64,000 nt of DNA, taken from Seriola aureovittata (taxonomy: Eukaryota; Chordata; Actinopteri; Carangiformes; Carangidae). Under the pieces are notes generated by a model. It saw nothing but the letters and a program-made list of their open reading frames with translations, had not been told where the DNA came from and did not search any database. Positions 40,001-52,000 of this stretch are shown here, piece after piece. The translations under genes were made by a program, and so were the position numbers. Each line of letters opens with the position of its first letter. Positions within the stretch are counted from its first letter, which is position 1. The stretch lies in the NCBI RefSeq assembly GCF_021018895.1, contig NC_079377.1, positions 15,857,501-15,921,500 of the forward strand, in the 5' to 3' direction.

Positions 40001-43000
40001 CAAAAAACACCAGTCCAATAAAAGGCATAAAAAGGCCAAAAAAATAAATATATATACCTAGTATTGCATAAAAACGACAAAAAACTTCTTTCTATAACAA
40101 GGCATGAAAATGTCAAAAAACGTCATAGTAAAGTATGGCATAAAACGTCATAGTATAGTAAGGCATAATACGTCATAGTATAGTATGGCATAAAAACGAC
40201 AAAAAACATCAAAGTGTAGTAATGCATGAAAACGACAAAAAACGTCATAGTATAGTATGGCAGAAAACGTCATAGTATAGTATGGCATAAAAACGTCAAA
40301 AAACGTCTTTCTATAACAAGGCAGGAAAATGTAAAAAAACGTCATAGTATAGTATGGCATAAATCGTCATAGTATAGTATGGCATAAAAACGACAAAAAA
40401 CTTCATAGTATGTTGAGGCATAAAACGTCATAATATAGTATGGCATAAAACGTCACAGTATAGTATGGCATTAAAACGACAAAAAACGTCTTTCTATAAC
40501 AAGGCATAAAAACGTCAAAAAACGTCATAGTATAGTAAGGCATAAAACGTCATAGTATAGTATGGCATAAAAACGTCAAAAAACTTCATAGTGTAGTAAG
40601 GCTTAAAAACAACAAAAAATGTCATATTGTAGTAAGGCATAAAACGGCATAGTATAGTATGGCATAAAAACGACAAAAAACGTCTTTCTATAACAAGGCA
40701 TGAAAATGTCAAAAAACCTTATAGTATAGTAAGGCATAAAACGTCACAGTATAGTATGGCATAAAAACGTCAAAAAACATCAAAGTGTAGTAACGCATAA
40801 AAACGACAAAAAATGTCATAGTGTAGTAAGGCATAAAACGTCATAGTATAGTATGGCATAAAAACGTCAAAAAACTTCATAGTGTAGTAAGGCATAAAAA
40901 CAACAAAAAATGTCATTGTGGTAAGGCATAAAACGTCATAGTATAGTATGGCATAAAAATGAAAAAAAACGTCTTTCTATAACAAGGCATGAAAACGTGA
41001 AAAAACGTCATAGTATAGTATGGCATTAATCGTCATAGTATTGTATGGCATAAAAACGACAAAAAACGTCTTTCTATAACAAGGCATGAAAACGTGAAAA
41101 AACGTCATAGTATAGTATGGCATAAATCGTCATAGTATTGTATGGCATAAAAACGACAAAAAACATCAAAGTGTAGCAACGCATATAACAACATAGTATA
41201 GTATGGCATAAAAACGTCAAAAAACATCAAAGTGTAGTAATGCATAAAAACGACAAAAAACGTCATAGTATAGTATGGCAGAAAACGTCATAGTATAGTA
41301 TGGCATAAAAACGTCAAAAAACATCATAGTGTAGTAAGGCATAAAAACAACAAAAAATGTCATATTTTAGTAAGGCATAAAACGTCATAGTATAGTATGG
41401 CAGAAAACGTCATAGTATAGTATGGCATTAAAACGACAAAAAACGTCTTTCTATAACAAGGCATAAAAACGCCAAAAAACGTCATAGTATAGTAAGGCAT
41501 ATAACATCATAGTATAGTATGGCTTAAAAACATAAAAAAAACATCAAAGTGTAGTAACGCATAAAAATGACAAAAAACGTCATAGTGTAGTAAGGCATAA
41601 AACGTCATAGTATAAGTATGGCATAATAAAAACGACAAAAAACGTCTTTCTATAACAAGGCATAAAAACGTCAAGAAACGTCATAGTATAGTATGGCAGA
41701 AAACATCTACCTTATCTTTCTTTAACAAGGCATAAAAACGTCAAAAAACGTCATAGTATAGTATGGCATAAAACGTCATAGTATAGTATGGCATAAAAAC
41801 GTCAAAAAACTTCATAGTGTAGTAAGGCATAAAAACAACAAAAACTGTCATATTGTAGTAAGGCATAAAACGTCATAGTATTGTATGGCATAAAAAACGA
41901 CAAAAAACTTCATAGTATGTTGAGGCATAAAACGTCATAATATAGTAAGGCATTAAAACGACAAAAAAGGTCATAGTATAGTAAGGCATATAATATCATA
42001 GTATAGTATGGCATAAAAACGTCAAAAAACATCAAAGTGTAGTAACGCATAAAAAGGTCAAAAAACATCAAAGTGTAGTAAGTCATAAAAACGCCATAAA
42101 ACATCATAGTATAGTAAGGCATAAAAACATCAAAAACGTCATAGTACAGTAAGGCATAAAAACGGCAAAAACGTCATATAGTAAGACATAAAAGAAGAAA
42201 ATCCTACACAGAGACAGGGACAACATGTAAACTTCACACAAACAGGCCTCGGGACTTGGATATGAACCTTCAACCTCCTAACTGAAAGACGGCAGTCTAA
42301 ACCACTACACTATAATGACACTCCATATAAAGCATTGTGTAAATGCATTTCAAAGTCATAATATAGTCAGGAATGAAACTTCGTAATATAGTAAGCCAAA
42401 AAACACCAAAAAACGTCTTTCAGTAACGAGGCATAAAAACGTCAAAAAACGTCATAATATATTATGGCATAAAAGGTCATGAAAACGCCATAGTATGGTA
42501 AGGAATAAAACAACATAGTATAGTAAGGCATAAAAACGCCATAAAATGTCATACTAAAATATGGCATAAAAATTTCAGAAAACATCATAGTATAGTATGG
42601 CATAAAAACATTTAAAAAACATCATAGTATATTATGGCATAAAAGGCCATGAAAACACCATAGTATGGTAAGGAATAAAACAACATAGTATAGTAAGGCA
42701 TAAAAACATTAAAAAAACAACATAGTATATTGCAGCGTAAAAGGACATAAAAACATTATAGTATAGTAAGGCATAAACATGCCATAAAATGTCATAGTAA
42801 AATATGGCATAAAAATTTCAAAAAATGTCATAGTATAGCATGGCATAAAACGTCCAAAAACAAAGTATTAAACATTCATAAACATCATAATATACAAAGG
42901 CATAAAATGTCACAGTATAGTATGGCATAAAAACGTCAAAAAATATCATAGTATAGTGAGGCATAAAACGTCAAAAAACATCATAGTATAGTAAGACATA

Positions 43001-46000
43001 AAAGAAGAAAATCCTACACAGAGAACATGTAAACTTCACACAAATAGGCCTCAGGAACTGGATTTGAACCTTCAACCTTCTAACTGAAAGACGGCAGTCT
43101 TAACCACTACACTATCACGCCACTGCCTATGGAAGACATTGTGTAAATGCACTTGAAAGTCATGGTATAGTCAGGAATGAAACGTCGTTCTAAAGCAAGG
43201 CATATAAACATTCATAAACATCATAATATACAAAGGCATAAAACGTCATAGTATGCTATGGTATAAAAACGTCAAAAAACATCATAGTGTAGTAAGTCAT
43301 AAAAACGCCATAAAACGTCATAGTATAGTAAGGCATAAAACGTCAAAAATGTCATAGTGTAGTAAGGCATAAAAACATCAAAAAAGTCATAGTACAGTAA
43401 GGCATAAAAACGGCAAAAACGTCATATAGTAAGACATAAAAGAAGAAAATCCTCCACAGAGAACATGTAAACTTCACACAAATAGGCCTTAGGAACTGGA
43501 TTTGAACCTTCAACCTTCTAACTGAAAGACTGCAGTCTTAACCACTACACTATAATGACTTCATGTATGAATATGACAAAAAACAGGCTTCACCATTGTA
43601 CCACAATGCTGGTCTACTGCAAGCTTATGGTATTGCAAGCCATAAAAACGTCATACTATAAATAATCATTTCAAATCGCCATAGTATAGTAATGCATTAA
43701 AGTGCCAAAAACTTTATAGTATAGTATGGCATAAAAGTTTTAAAAGACCTTATAGTATTGTATGATATAGAACATCAAAAAAACATCATAGTACATTAAG
43801 GCGTAAAAGGTCATAACACATCATCCTATGGTAAGGAATAAAACAACATAGTATAGTAATGCATAAAAATGCCATAAAATGTCATAGCATAGTATGGCGT
43901 AAAAATTGAAAACACTGAATTGGTATTGAACCCTCAACCTTCTCAGTGTGAGGCAATAGGCATAACCATTGTACCACAATGCTGGTCCATCACAAGTTTA
44001 TGGTATTGCAAGACATAAAAACGTCAAAGTATAAATGATCATTTCAAAAGACGCCATAGTATAGTAAAGCATAAAAATGCCAAAAACTTTATAATATAGT
44101 ATGGCTTAAAAAGTAAAAAACACATCACAGTATTATAAGGTGTAAAACGTCACAAAAACATCATATGATGGTAAAGAATAAAACAAAGCATAAAAATGGC
44201 ATTAAATGTCATAGTATAGTATGGCAGAAAAATGTCAAAAAAATATAGTATATTAAGGCGTAAAAATAAAACATCATAGTACGGTAAGGAATAAAACAAC
44301 ATAGTATAGTAAGGCATAAAATGTCAAAAAACGTCATAGTGTAGTAGGGCATAAAAATATCAAAAACGTCATAGTACAGTAAGGCATAAAAATGGCAAAA
44401 AACGTCATATAGTAAGACATAAAAGAAGAAAATCCTTCACAGAGACAGGGAGAATATGCAAACTTCACACAAATAGGCCTCGGGACCTGGATTTGAACCT
44501 TCAACCACCTAACTGAAAGACGGCATGTAAACATTCATAAACTACATACTGTACAAAGGCATAAAACGTCATAGTATAGTAAGACATTAAAAACACATAA
44601 AACGTCTTTCTATAACAAGGCATAAAAACGTCAAGAAACGTCATAGTATAGTAAGGAATAAAATGTCATAGTATAGTAAGGCATAAAAACAACAGAAAAA
44701 ACGTCTCTCTATAACAAGGCATAAAAACGTCAAAAAACGTCATAGTATAGTAAGGCATAAAACGTCATAGTATAGTAAGGCATAAAAACGTCAAAAAACA
44801 TCATAGTGTAGTAAGGCATAAAACGTCATAGTATAATATGGCATAAAAACAACATAAAACGTCATAGTGTAGTAAGGCATAAAAACGACAAAAAACATCA
44901 TAGTGTAGTAAGGCGTAAAACGTCATAGTAGCCTATAATATGGCATAAAAACGACATAAAACGTCATAGTGTAGTAAGGCATAAAACATCAAAAAACGTC
45001 ATAGTATAGTAAAGCATAAAAATGCCAAAAACTTTATAATATAGTATGGCTTAAAAAGTAAAAAACACATCACAGTATTATAAGGTGTAAAACGTCACAA
45101 AAACATCATATGATGGTAAAGAATAAAACAAAGCATAAAAATGGCATTAAATGTCATAGTATAGTATGGCAGAAAAATGTCAAAAAAATATAGTATATTA
45201 AGGCGTAAAAATAAAACATCATAGTACGGTAAGGAATAAAACAACATAGTATAGTAAGGCATAAAATGTCAAAAAACGTCATAGTGTAGTAGGGCATAAA
45301 AATATCAAAAACGTCATAGTACAGTAAGGCATAAAAATGGCAAAAAACGTCATATAGTAAGACATAAAAGAAGAAAATCCTTCACAGAGACAGGGAGAAT
45401 ATGCAAACTTCACACAAATAGGCCTCGGGACCTGGATTTGAACCTTCAACCACCTAACTGAAAGACGGCATGTAAACATTCATAAACTACATACTGTACA
45501 AAGGCATAAAACGTCATAGTATAGTAAGACATTAAAAACACATAAAACGTCTTTCTATAACAAGGCATAAAAACGTCAAGAAACGTCATAGTATAGTAAG
45601 GAATAAAATGTCATAGTATAGTAAGGCATAAAAACAACAGAAAAAACGTCTCTCTATAACAAGGCATAAAAACGTCAAAAAACGTCATAGTATAGTAAGG
45701 CATAAAACGTCATAGTATAGTAAGGCATAAAAACGTCAAAAAACATCATAGTGTAGTAAGGCATAAAACGTCATAGTATAATATGGCATAAAAACAACAT
45801 AAAACGTCATAGTGTAGTAAGGCATAAAAACGACAAAAAACATCATAGTGTAGTAAGGCGTAAAACGTCATAGTAGCCTATAATATGGCATAAAAACGAC
45901 ATAAAACGTCATAGTGTAGTAAGGCATAAAAACGCCAAAAAACATCATAAGGCATTAAAAATGACAAAAAAAAGTCATAGTTTAGTAAGGCATAAAACGT

Positions 46001-49000
46001 CATAGTATAGTATGGCATAAAACGTAAAAAAAAAACCTCTTTTTATAACAAGGCATAAAAACGTCAAAAAAAGTCATAGTATAGTAAGGCATAAAACGTT
46101 ATAGTATAGTAAGGCATAAAAACGGCAGAAAACATCATAGTATATTAAGGCATAAAACGTCATAGTATAGTAAGGCATAAAAACGACAAAAGACATCATG
46201 GTATAGAATGGCATAAAAACATCAAAAAAGGTCATACTATGGTAAATCATGAAAACGTCAAAAAACTTCATAGTATATTAAGGCATAAAAACGACAAAAA
46301 TGTCTTTCTATAACAAGGCATAAAAATGTCATAATATAGTAAGGAAAAAAAAATTCATAGTATAGTATGGCATGAAAACGTCAAAAAACGTTATACTATA
46401 GTAAGGCATACAACTTCATAGTATACTAAGTCATAAAATCTTCATAAAACATCATAGTATTGTAAGGTATAAACACATCATAGTATGGTAAGGCATAAAA
46501 ACATCAAAAAACGTCATAGTGTAGTAAGGCATAAAAACGACAAAAAACGTCATAATATAGTAAGGCATTAAACATCATAGTATAGTAAGGCATAAAAACA
46601 ACAAAAAACATCATAATTTAGTTAGGCATAAAACATCATAATATATTAAGGCATGAAAACGTCAAAAAACGTCATAATATAATAAGGCATAAAACGTCAT
46701 AGTATAGTAAGGCATAAAACATAATAGTATAGTAAGGCATAAAAACGACAAAAAACGTTGTAGTATAATATGGCATGAAAATGTAAAAAAACTTCCTAGT
46801 ATATTAAGGCATAAAAACGGCAAAAGACATCATAGTATAGTATGGCATAAAAACGACAAAAAACGTCATATTGTAGTAAGGCATAAAAACGACAAAAAAT
46901 ATCATAGTGTAGTAAGGCATAAAAACGACAAAATATGTCACAGTATGGTAAGGCATGAAACATCAAAATCCCTCATAGTAGAGTAAGGCATAAAAACGAC
47001 AAAAAACATTATTGTATAGTAAGGCATAAAATGTCATAGTATAGTATGGCATAAAACGTCATGGTATCGTTTGGCATAAAAACGTCAAAAAACATCATAG
47101 TGTAGTAAGGCATAAAAACGACAAAACATGTCACAGTATGGTAAGGCATGAAACATCAAATTCCGTCATAGTATAGTAAGGCATAAAAACGACAAAAAAC
47201 GTTATTGTATAGTAAGGCATAAAATGTCATAGTATAGTATGGCATAAAACGTCATGGTATCGTTTGGCATAAAAACGTCAAAAAACATCATAGTGTAGTA
47301 AGGCATAAAAACGACAAAACATGTCACAGTATGGTAAGGCATGAAACATCAAATTCCGTCATAGTATAGTAAGGCATAAAAACGACAAAAAACGTTATTG
47401 TATAGTAAGGTATAAAACGTCATAGTATAGTAAGGCATAAAAACGACAAAAAACATCGTAGTGTAGTAAGGCATAAAAACAACAAAAAACATCATAGTAT
47501 ATTAAGGCATAAAACGTCATAGTATAGTAAGGCATAAAAACAACAAAAAACGTCATAGTATTGTAAGGCCTAAAAACGTCATAGTATACTATGGCATAAA
47601 AACAACAAAAAACGTCACAGTATAGTAAGGCATAAGACGTCAAAAATATCATAGTGTAGTAGGCAATGAAAAAGCTAGTTAGAGTTGCCTACTAACCTAA
47701 CGTAAGTTTTTGGACTCATGGGCAGTTTGTGGAGTACCTCCACATGGATAGGCCCTGGGAGCGGGATTTGAACCCAGAAGCTTCTAATTGAGAAGCGACA
47801 GTTCTAACCACTACAATATCATAGTTATAGTCATAGTATATTAAGCTATAAAAATGGCAAAAAACATAATAGTATAGCAACACATAAAATGTCATAGTGC
47901 AGTAAGTCTTAGTATCGAAAGGCATTAAACATCATAGTATAGTTAGTTAAAAAAATGTCATAACACGCTATAGTATAGAAAGGCATAAAAACTTCATAGT
48001 ATAGTAAGGTGTAAAAATGTCAAAAAATATATAAATTTAAAGGTTATTACTTTTATAAATCATTACAGGACTTTGTATTACAGGACACTTTCTCTGTAGT
48101 TGCCAAATATAAAAGTCCACAAAAATACACACACATATACTGTACAAGTGCATATGCACACAGCCTAGATAAACAGATGAACCACTGCACACATGGACTG
48201 TCGGCAATCACTCCATGGGTTCAAAATGAACCTTTTTCATCAACTCTGATAAGGTCACAGACACTGACCTCCAGACAGCTGAAAGAAAAAAGCTGGCATA
48301 TCTGAGAAGAAGCAGCTTATTATGAAAGCTTATATTTAAGAAAAAGATTTAATTAGCATCAACACATTTCAGTGAGTTGTCAGAGATTTTGATTTTGTGG
48401 TTCGACTCAGGGGAGGTAAATAGACAGGGGTTACTCCCAGGAGATGGCTATGTGTATGGATGTGTTTACCCTACAGTACCATATACAAAAGCTTATGTGT
48501 ATTTATGAGAATGTAAATGTGTATCATTTTTGCAGTGAACTTTTCAGAGGATGCTAAAGGTAAGGAAAATAGAGATATGTGTCAATGCTTCTCTGAGCAT
48601 GAGCCGTTAGCAGAGTTATTACAAAGAGCCTTACATCATTCACTGTTTTCAACTTTGTGGGTCCCTTGGAAATTAATTTAGATCCTTCAGTTGTCCCCTC
48701 GAGCAAGGTTCAAAAACAGTGGCAGATCTACATGAAAGTGGCTGTATTTCTCACTTTTCTTAAGATTGTTACTTCTTCCCATGATGTGTTACTCCTGAGC
48801 AGAAGAGAAGCAACAATCTGGAGGTGTGATGTGTATAGTTAGGGTAGGTTTTTTCCCTTACTAATTAGACAGAAATAATATTTGAGGGGTGCTGTCTTAA
48901 TGATGCTTTACTGGGGGCTGAATATGCAACAGGTTTCATTTGAAGTATGGTGTGTAAGAAAGTACAATAAAACTGCACAGATGATTTCATTTTATTAATA

Positions 49001-52000
49001 GCCATGTTGTAGCACAGACAGAGATGATTCATACCTAAATTGTGAGCTGTGTAGAAAATCTTCTGCCCACCAACATGGTGTTGAGATGCCTCTCACGTCC
49101 CACTGAAGCACTCTAAAAATTTGAGCATTTCACTTAAAAAAAAAAAGAAAAAAAAAGAAGAAAAAAACCGATAGGGAATTTGTGAAGATTTGCTTTGGTC
49201 CAACAGTCTGTCTGTGAATGCTCTGTATATTCATATGCTGAATGCTTGAACGCTTGTGCAAGTGGGTCGTGTAGGTCTATGTGTGTGTGGATGAGACATT
49301 TGTGTGGATACGGTATATCACAATGACATTATAGCTGTGTTGCTATGCAGGCTGTCTCTTCCATCTGAAAGAGTTAAAACTGTTGCATGGCCAAACAGCA
49401 CCTGACTATGATGTTCTATTTTTTTAATCACTTCTCCATGTGTGCAGATTCCTCCTTTTAAATGGTGGATGCAAAAAAAAGCCACAGCAAAAGAAGAAAG
49501 TACCTAGAGAGCCTGTTTTTAAAGACAGAGAAGAAAATGAAAGAAAGACAGAGGGATTGAAAGAATGAAAGTAAGAGAGAGACAAGAAAAAAAGAGAGAA
49601 AGAAGGAGAAAAAGAAATCAAAGAAGGGAAAGAAAGCAACAAGAATAGAATGTTAGGATAAGAGGATGACTAAACCCAACTCCTCTGAGGGTGAGAGCCA
49701 ATCTGAAAAATGATTGGTTGACTTTCCTGAGGCAAAGCTCTCTTTGCTCACATCAATAAAACATAAACATGAATAAATGCACTGCTTTTGGCCTTCCAGG
49801 GTCCTTACTTAATTTCATGTATGCAAGTGAGTGATGATATGCATGGAGAATTGTATTTACCTAGAAGGCTCAAAATAATTCTGGAAGCCATTTTGTGTTT
49901 GTTGGTTCCTTGTATTTACATAAATGTACTACTTCACCATAAACTCTTAGAATTTTTGCGTTTAATGCGACTTCATTTGTCGGGTCTTCTCAGTGCGAGT
50001 TGCGCATCTGCCGTCCAAATACATGCATTTGCATGTATAGTAGTTGCTCCCCACTGACTTGAGCCACAGATGCACAGCCTATCAATAATGTTGAAGACAT
50101 GGGAACACACAGTCTCCAGTGATGTACTCTTGATGTATCCACTTAGGGACAAATCATCCAAACAGTCATCTGCCTCACTAGTCTGTTGGTCCCTGAGGTA
50201 GATCTTCACTGACCCAATTCAGTGGGTCAGCTTTTGTTAATGAGCCAACCATACAAACACGTTGACAGCAGTTAAGACAAAGCTCCTAATGACAAGTGCA
50301 GCTTTGGTGCTGGGAGGCTTTTTGTTATCAAGTTTTGCCGTTTGGGGCTATTTTTAAAGGTTATTTTACATCCTCATCTGAATTCGTGAGCGTTTGATTA
50401 AATTGGATCCACGTGCAAAATGGCGCAAGTGATTGAAACCCATAAAACTGTGAATGTCTATTTGTTGTTCACTCTGTTAATTTGCTGTGCTATTTGAGTC
50501 CCTTTGGTTAGGACTGAACTGCCTCTAGTTTGACACTGATAAAATCAATTCCAGATTCAATTTACCTTGTAGTATTTATAATGTCCCATGACACAGAGTC
50601 ATTGTTGTTCGTAGAAAAGAACTGAAGAGACAAACGATCAACAGTGTGGCAGAGTTTTTCTCTCGTATCTATTTTTCAAAGTAGGCAATTAGGTCTAACA
50701 TCACAGCCATTTAACTAAGTCTGTACTCCAAATTGATTCAGACTCCAGTGTTGGACCTTGCAGACATGGTGCATTTAGTTATGCAAATGCTTATCTCTCT
50801 GTGTGATTGGTTAATTAACCTGTAATGCAGATAGTCCCAGCCATGCACAGTGGCCGTTTGATGGCTAAATTGTGGGTCAATTGGGTTTTTAACATTTTCA
50901 AAGCAGACTTAGAGGCATGTCTTTGTTCCTCTGAGTCTTGTGTGGCTTTTCTCAGTTTAATGACTCGTTCCATGGGTCCCATAAGGTTAATGCGTTTAAA
51001 CTCACTGTAATTGAGCTTTTGACCTATCTTTCAGGCATTTAAAAAAACTCGTCATATTATGCCATGTTTCTGCTTCTTGATTCCTCCCTCCACGCCCTGC
51101 CCCAAACTCTACCCCCCCGCCGCCCCCCTTTCTAAGCTGAGTTATGAGCATCCCCATGGGAAGTCATTTATAATGCCATTGGAGTGACAATAATGTGTTT
51201 GCACACCATTTCACTCTGCCCTCTGTGCCTTGGCAGGCTTTTATGGGCCACATTTTTGCTTCCCCAGAAACACATTGTCCAACCATCCTCAGAGAACACG
51301 CAAAAGCATTTAGCCCAAACTGGAACTGGATGTCTTCCAATGAGTTAAATAACACAACATCTTCCATCAATATTTGAGATCAACATTTGTTGGTGCTTTT
51401 GCAGCTAAACTACTTCACTATTTTGAAGGTAAAAGCAAGACAAAAGTTAAAAGAGAAAAAGAGAAAGGGAAAGAAAGAGGGCGATGCAGTGCAGCCACTT
51501 ACTGCATTTCTTTTCATTGTTCACTGAACAGTTATGTTCAGACTTTGCTGTCATGTAGGTATCATTCCACATGAGATACAGATGCAACTCTTGACAGCCC
51601 GCATTGGATTTTTTTCAGATCCTGCCACCAGCAGACTGACATTTCCTGACAACACGAGCATCACTTGTCATTGGGATAGCATACTGTATGAGGCTGATAT
51701 TTATTAGTAAAGAGATGAAGCAGACATGTTGTATTCATTCCACATCATTAGGTATAGACAGGTAATGTATGCTAGTGAGGCACTCATGCAAACGGCTTTT
51801 TAGGCCAGACCTTGGCATGTAATTATATGTGTCTGTTGCTCTTATGTTGTAGGTGATCCTGATCTTGACTAAGCTGTATGACTTCAACCTGGGGGCTGTT
51901 ACCGAGAGCTCGCTCTGGAGGTGAGTTTTTATTTTTAATTGCTGCTATTTTTCCTTTCCCATCTAAATAGAAAAGTTATGGCATCATTGCAAGAATTTTA

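Larger units (their letters stand above)
36391..40135. repeat. Higher-order tandem duplication, about 1.87 kb x 2
   Basis: The block at about 36391-38262 is repeated at about 38262-40135 with an offset of 1871-1874 bp. Diagnostic markers recur in order: CGTCATAGCATAG, GGCAGGAAAACGTG, two ATCTAACAACATAG sites, and a SINE-tail fragment at 38136 and 40010. Differences are few (for example TATAACAAAGCATG versus TATATCAAAGCATG), so the duplication is recent. Confidence 0.92.
44061..45930. repeat. Higher-order tandem duplication, 945 bp x 2
   Basis: Sequence from about 44061 (starting at AAAGCATAAAAATGCC) recurs at 45006 with a constant 945-bp offset through at least 45920, including the embedded tRNA-derived cassette and the marker CATAGTAGCCTATAATATGG. 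I saw essentially no differences between copies. Confidence 0.92.
32150..48027. repeat. Giant minisatellite array, 25-bp and 36-bp monomers
   Basis: About 15.9 kb of tandem repeats. The short monomer is 25 bp with core GGCATAAAACGTCATAGTAT then AGTAA or AGTAT; a clean run of short units is at 33610-33790. The long monomer is 36 bp and differs by an 11-bp insert (AACGACAAAAA or AACGTCAAAAA). A marked 36-bp variant carries CGTCTTTCTATAACAAGG and recurs throughout. Units mix in irregular order, giving several hundred copies. The edges (32150-32500 and from about 42200 on) are more degenerate than the centre (33500-42000), as expected when unequal exchange homogenises the middle. Short minus-strand frames (MPYYTMTFF type) arise because 36 is divisible by three; they break at 25-bp units. 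Confidence 0.97.
19402..51852 (+). other. Intron 1 of the sorcs3-like gene (32.4 kb)
   Basis: Runs from GTGAGT at 19402 to AG at 51852. It holds CA microsatellites, a TTAA-flanked element (22.6-24.0 kb), a hAT-like element (26.9-27.5 kb), a dispersed repeat (30.4-30.9 kb), a LINE relic (31.6-32.07 kb) and the large tandem array (32.15-48.03 kb). Between these (19.5-22.6, 24.0-26.8, 27.5-30.3 and 48.0-51.8 kb) I see no gene; the short open frames have no recognisable protein. Very long first introns are usual in SORCS genes. Confidence 0.85.

Noticed and set aside
32064..47925. Many minus-strand open frames of 60-120 codons of the MPYYTMTFFDVFMPYY type
   Set aside because: They are translations of the 36-bp monomer (36 is divisible by three) and break at 25-bp units; no start context, no domain, low complexity.
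32150..48027. CRISPR-like array of repeats and spacers
   Set aside because: The monomers are contiguous, AT-rich and variable, with no unique spacers; the surrounding DNA is a vertebrate intron.
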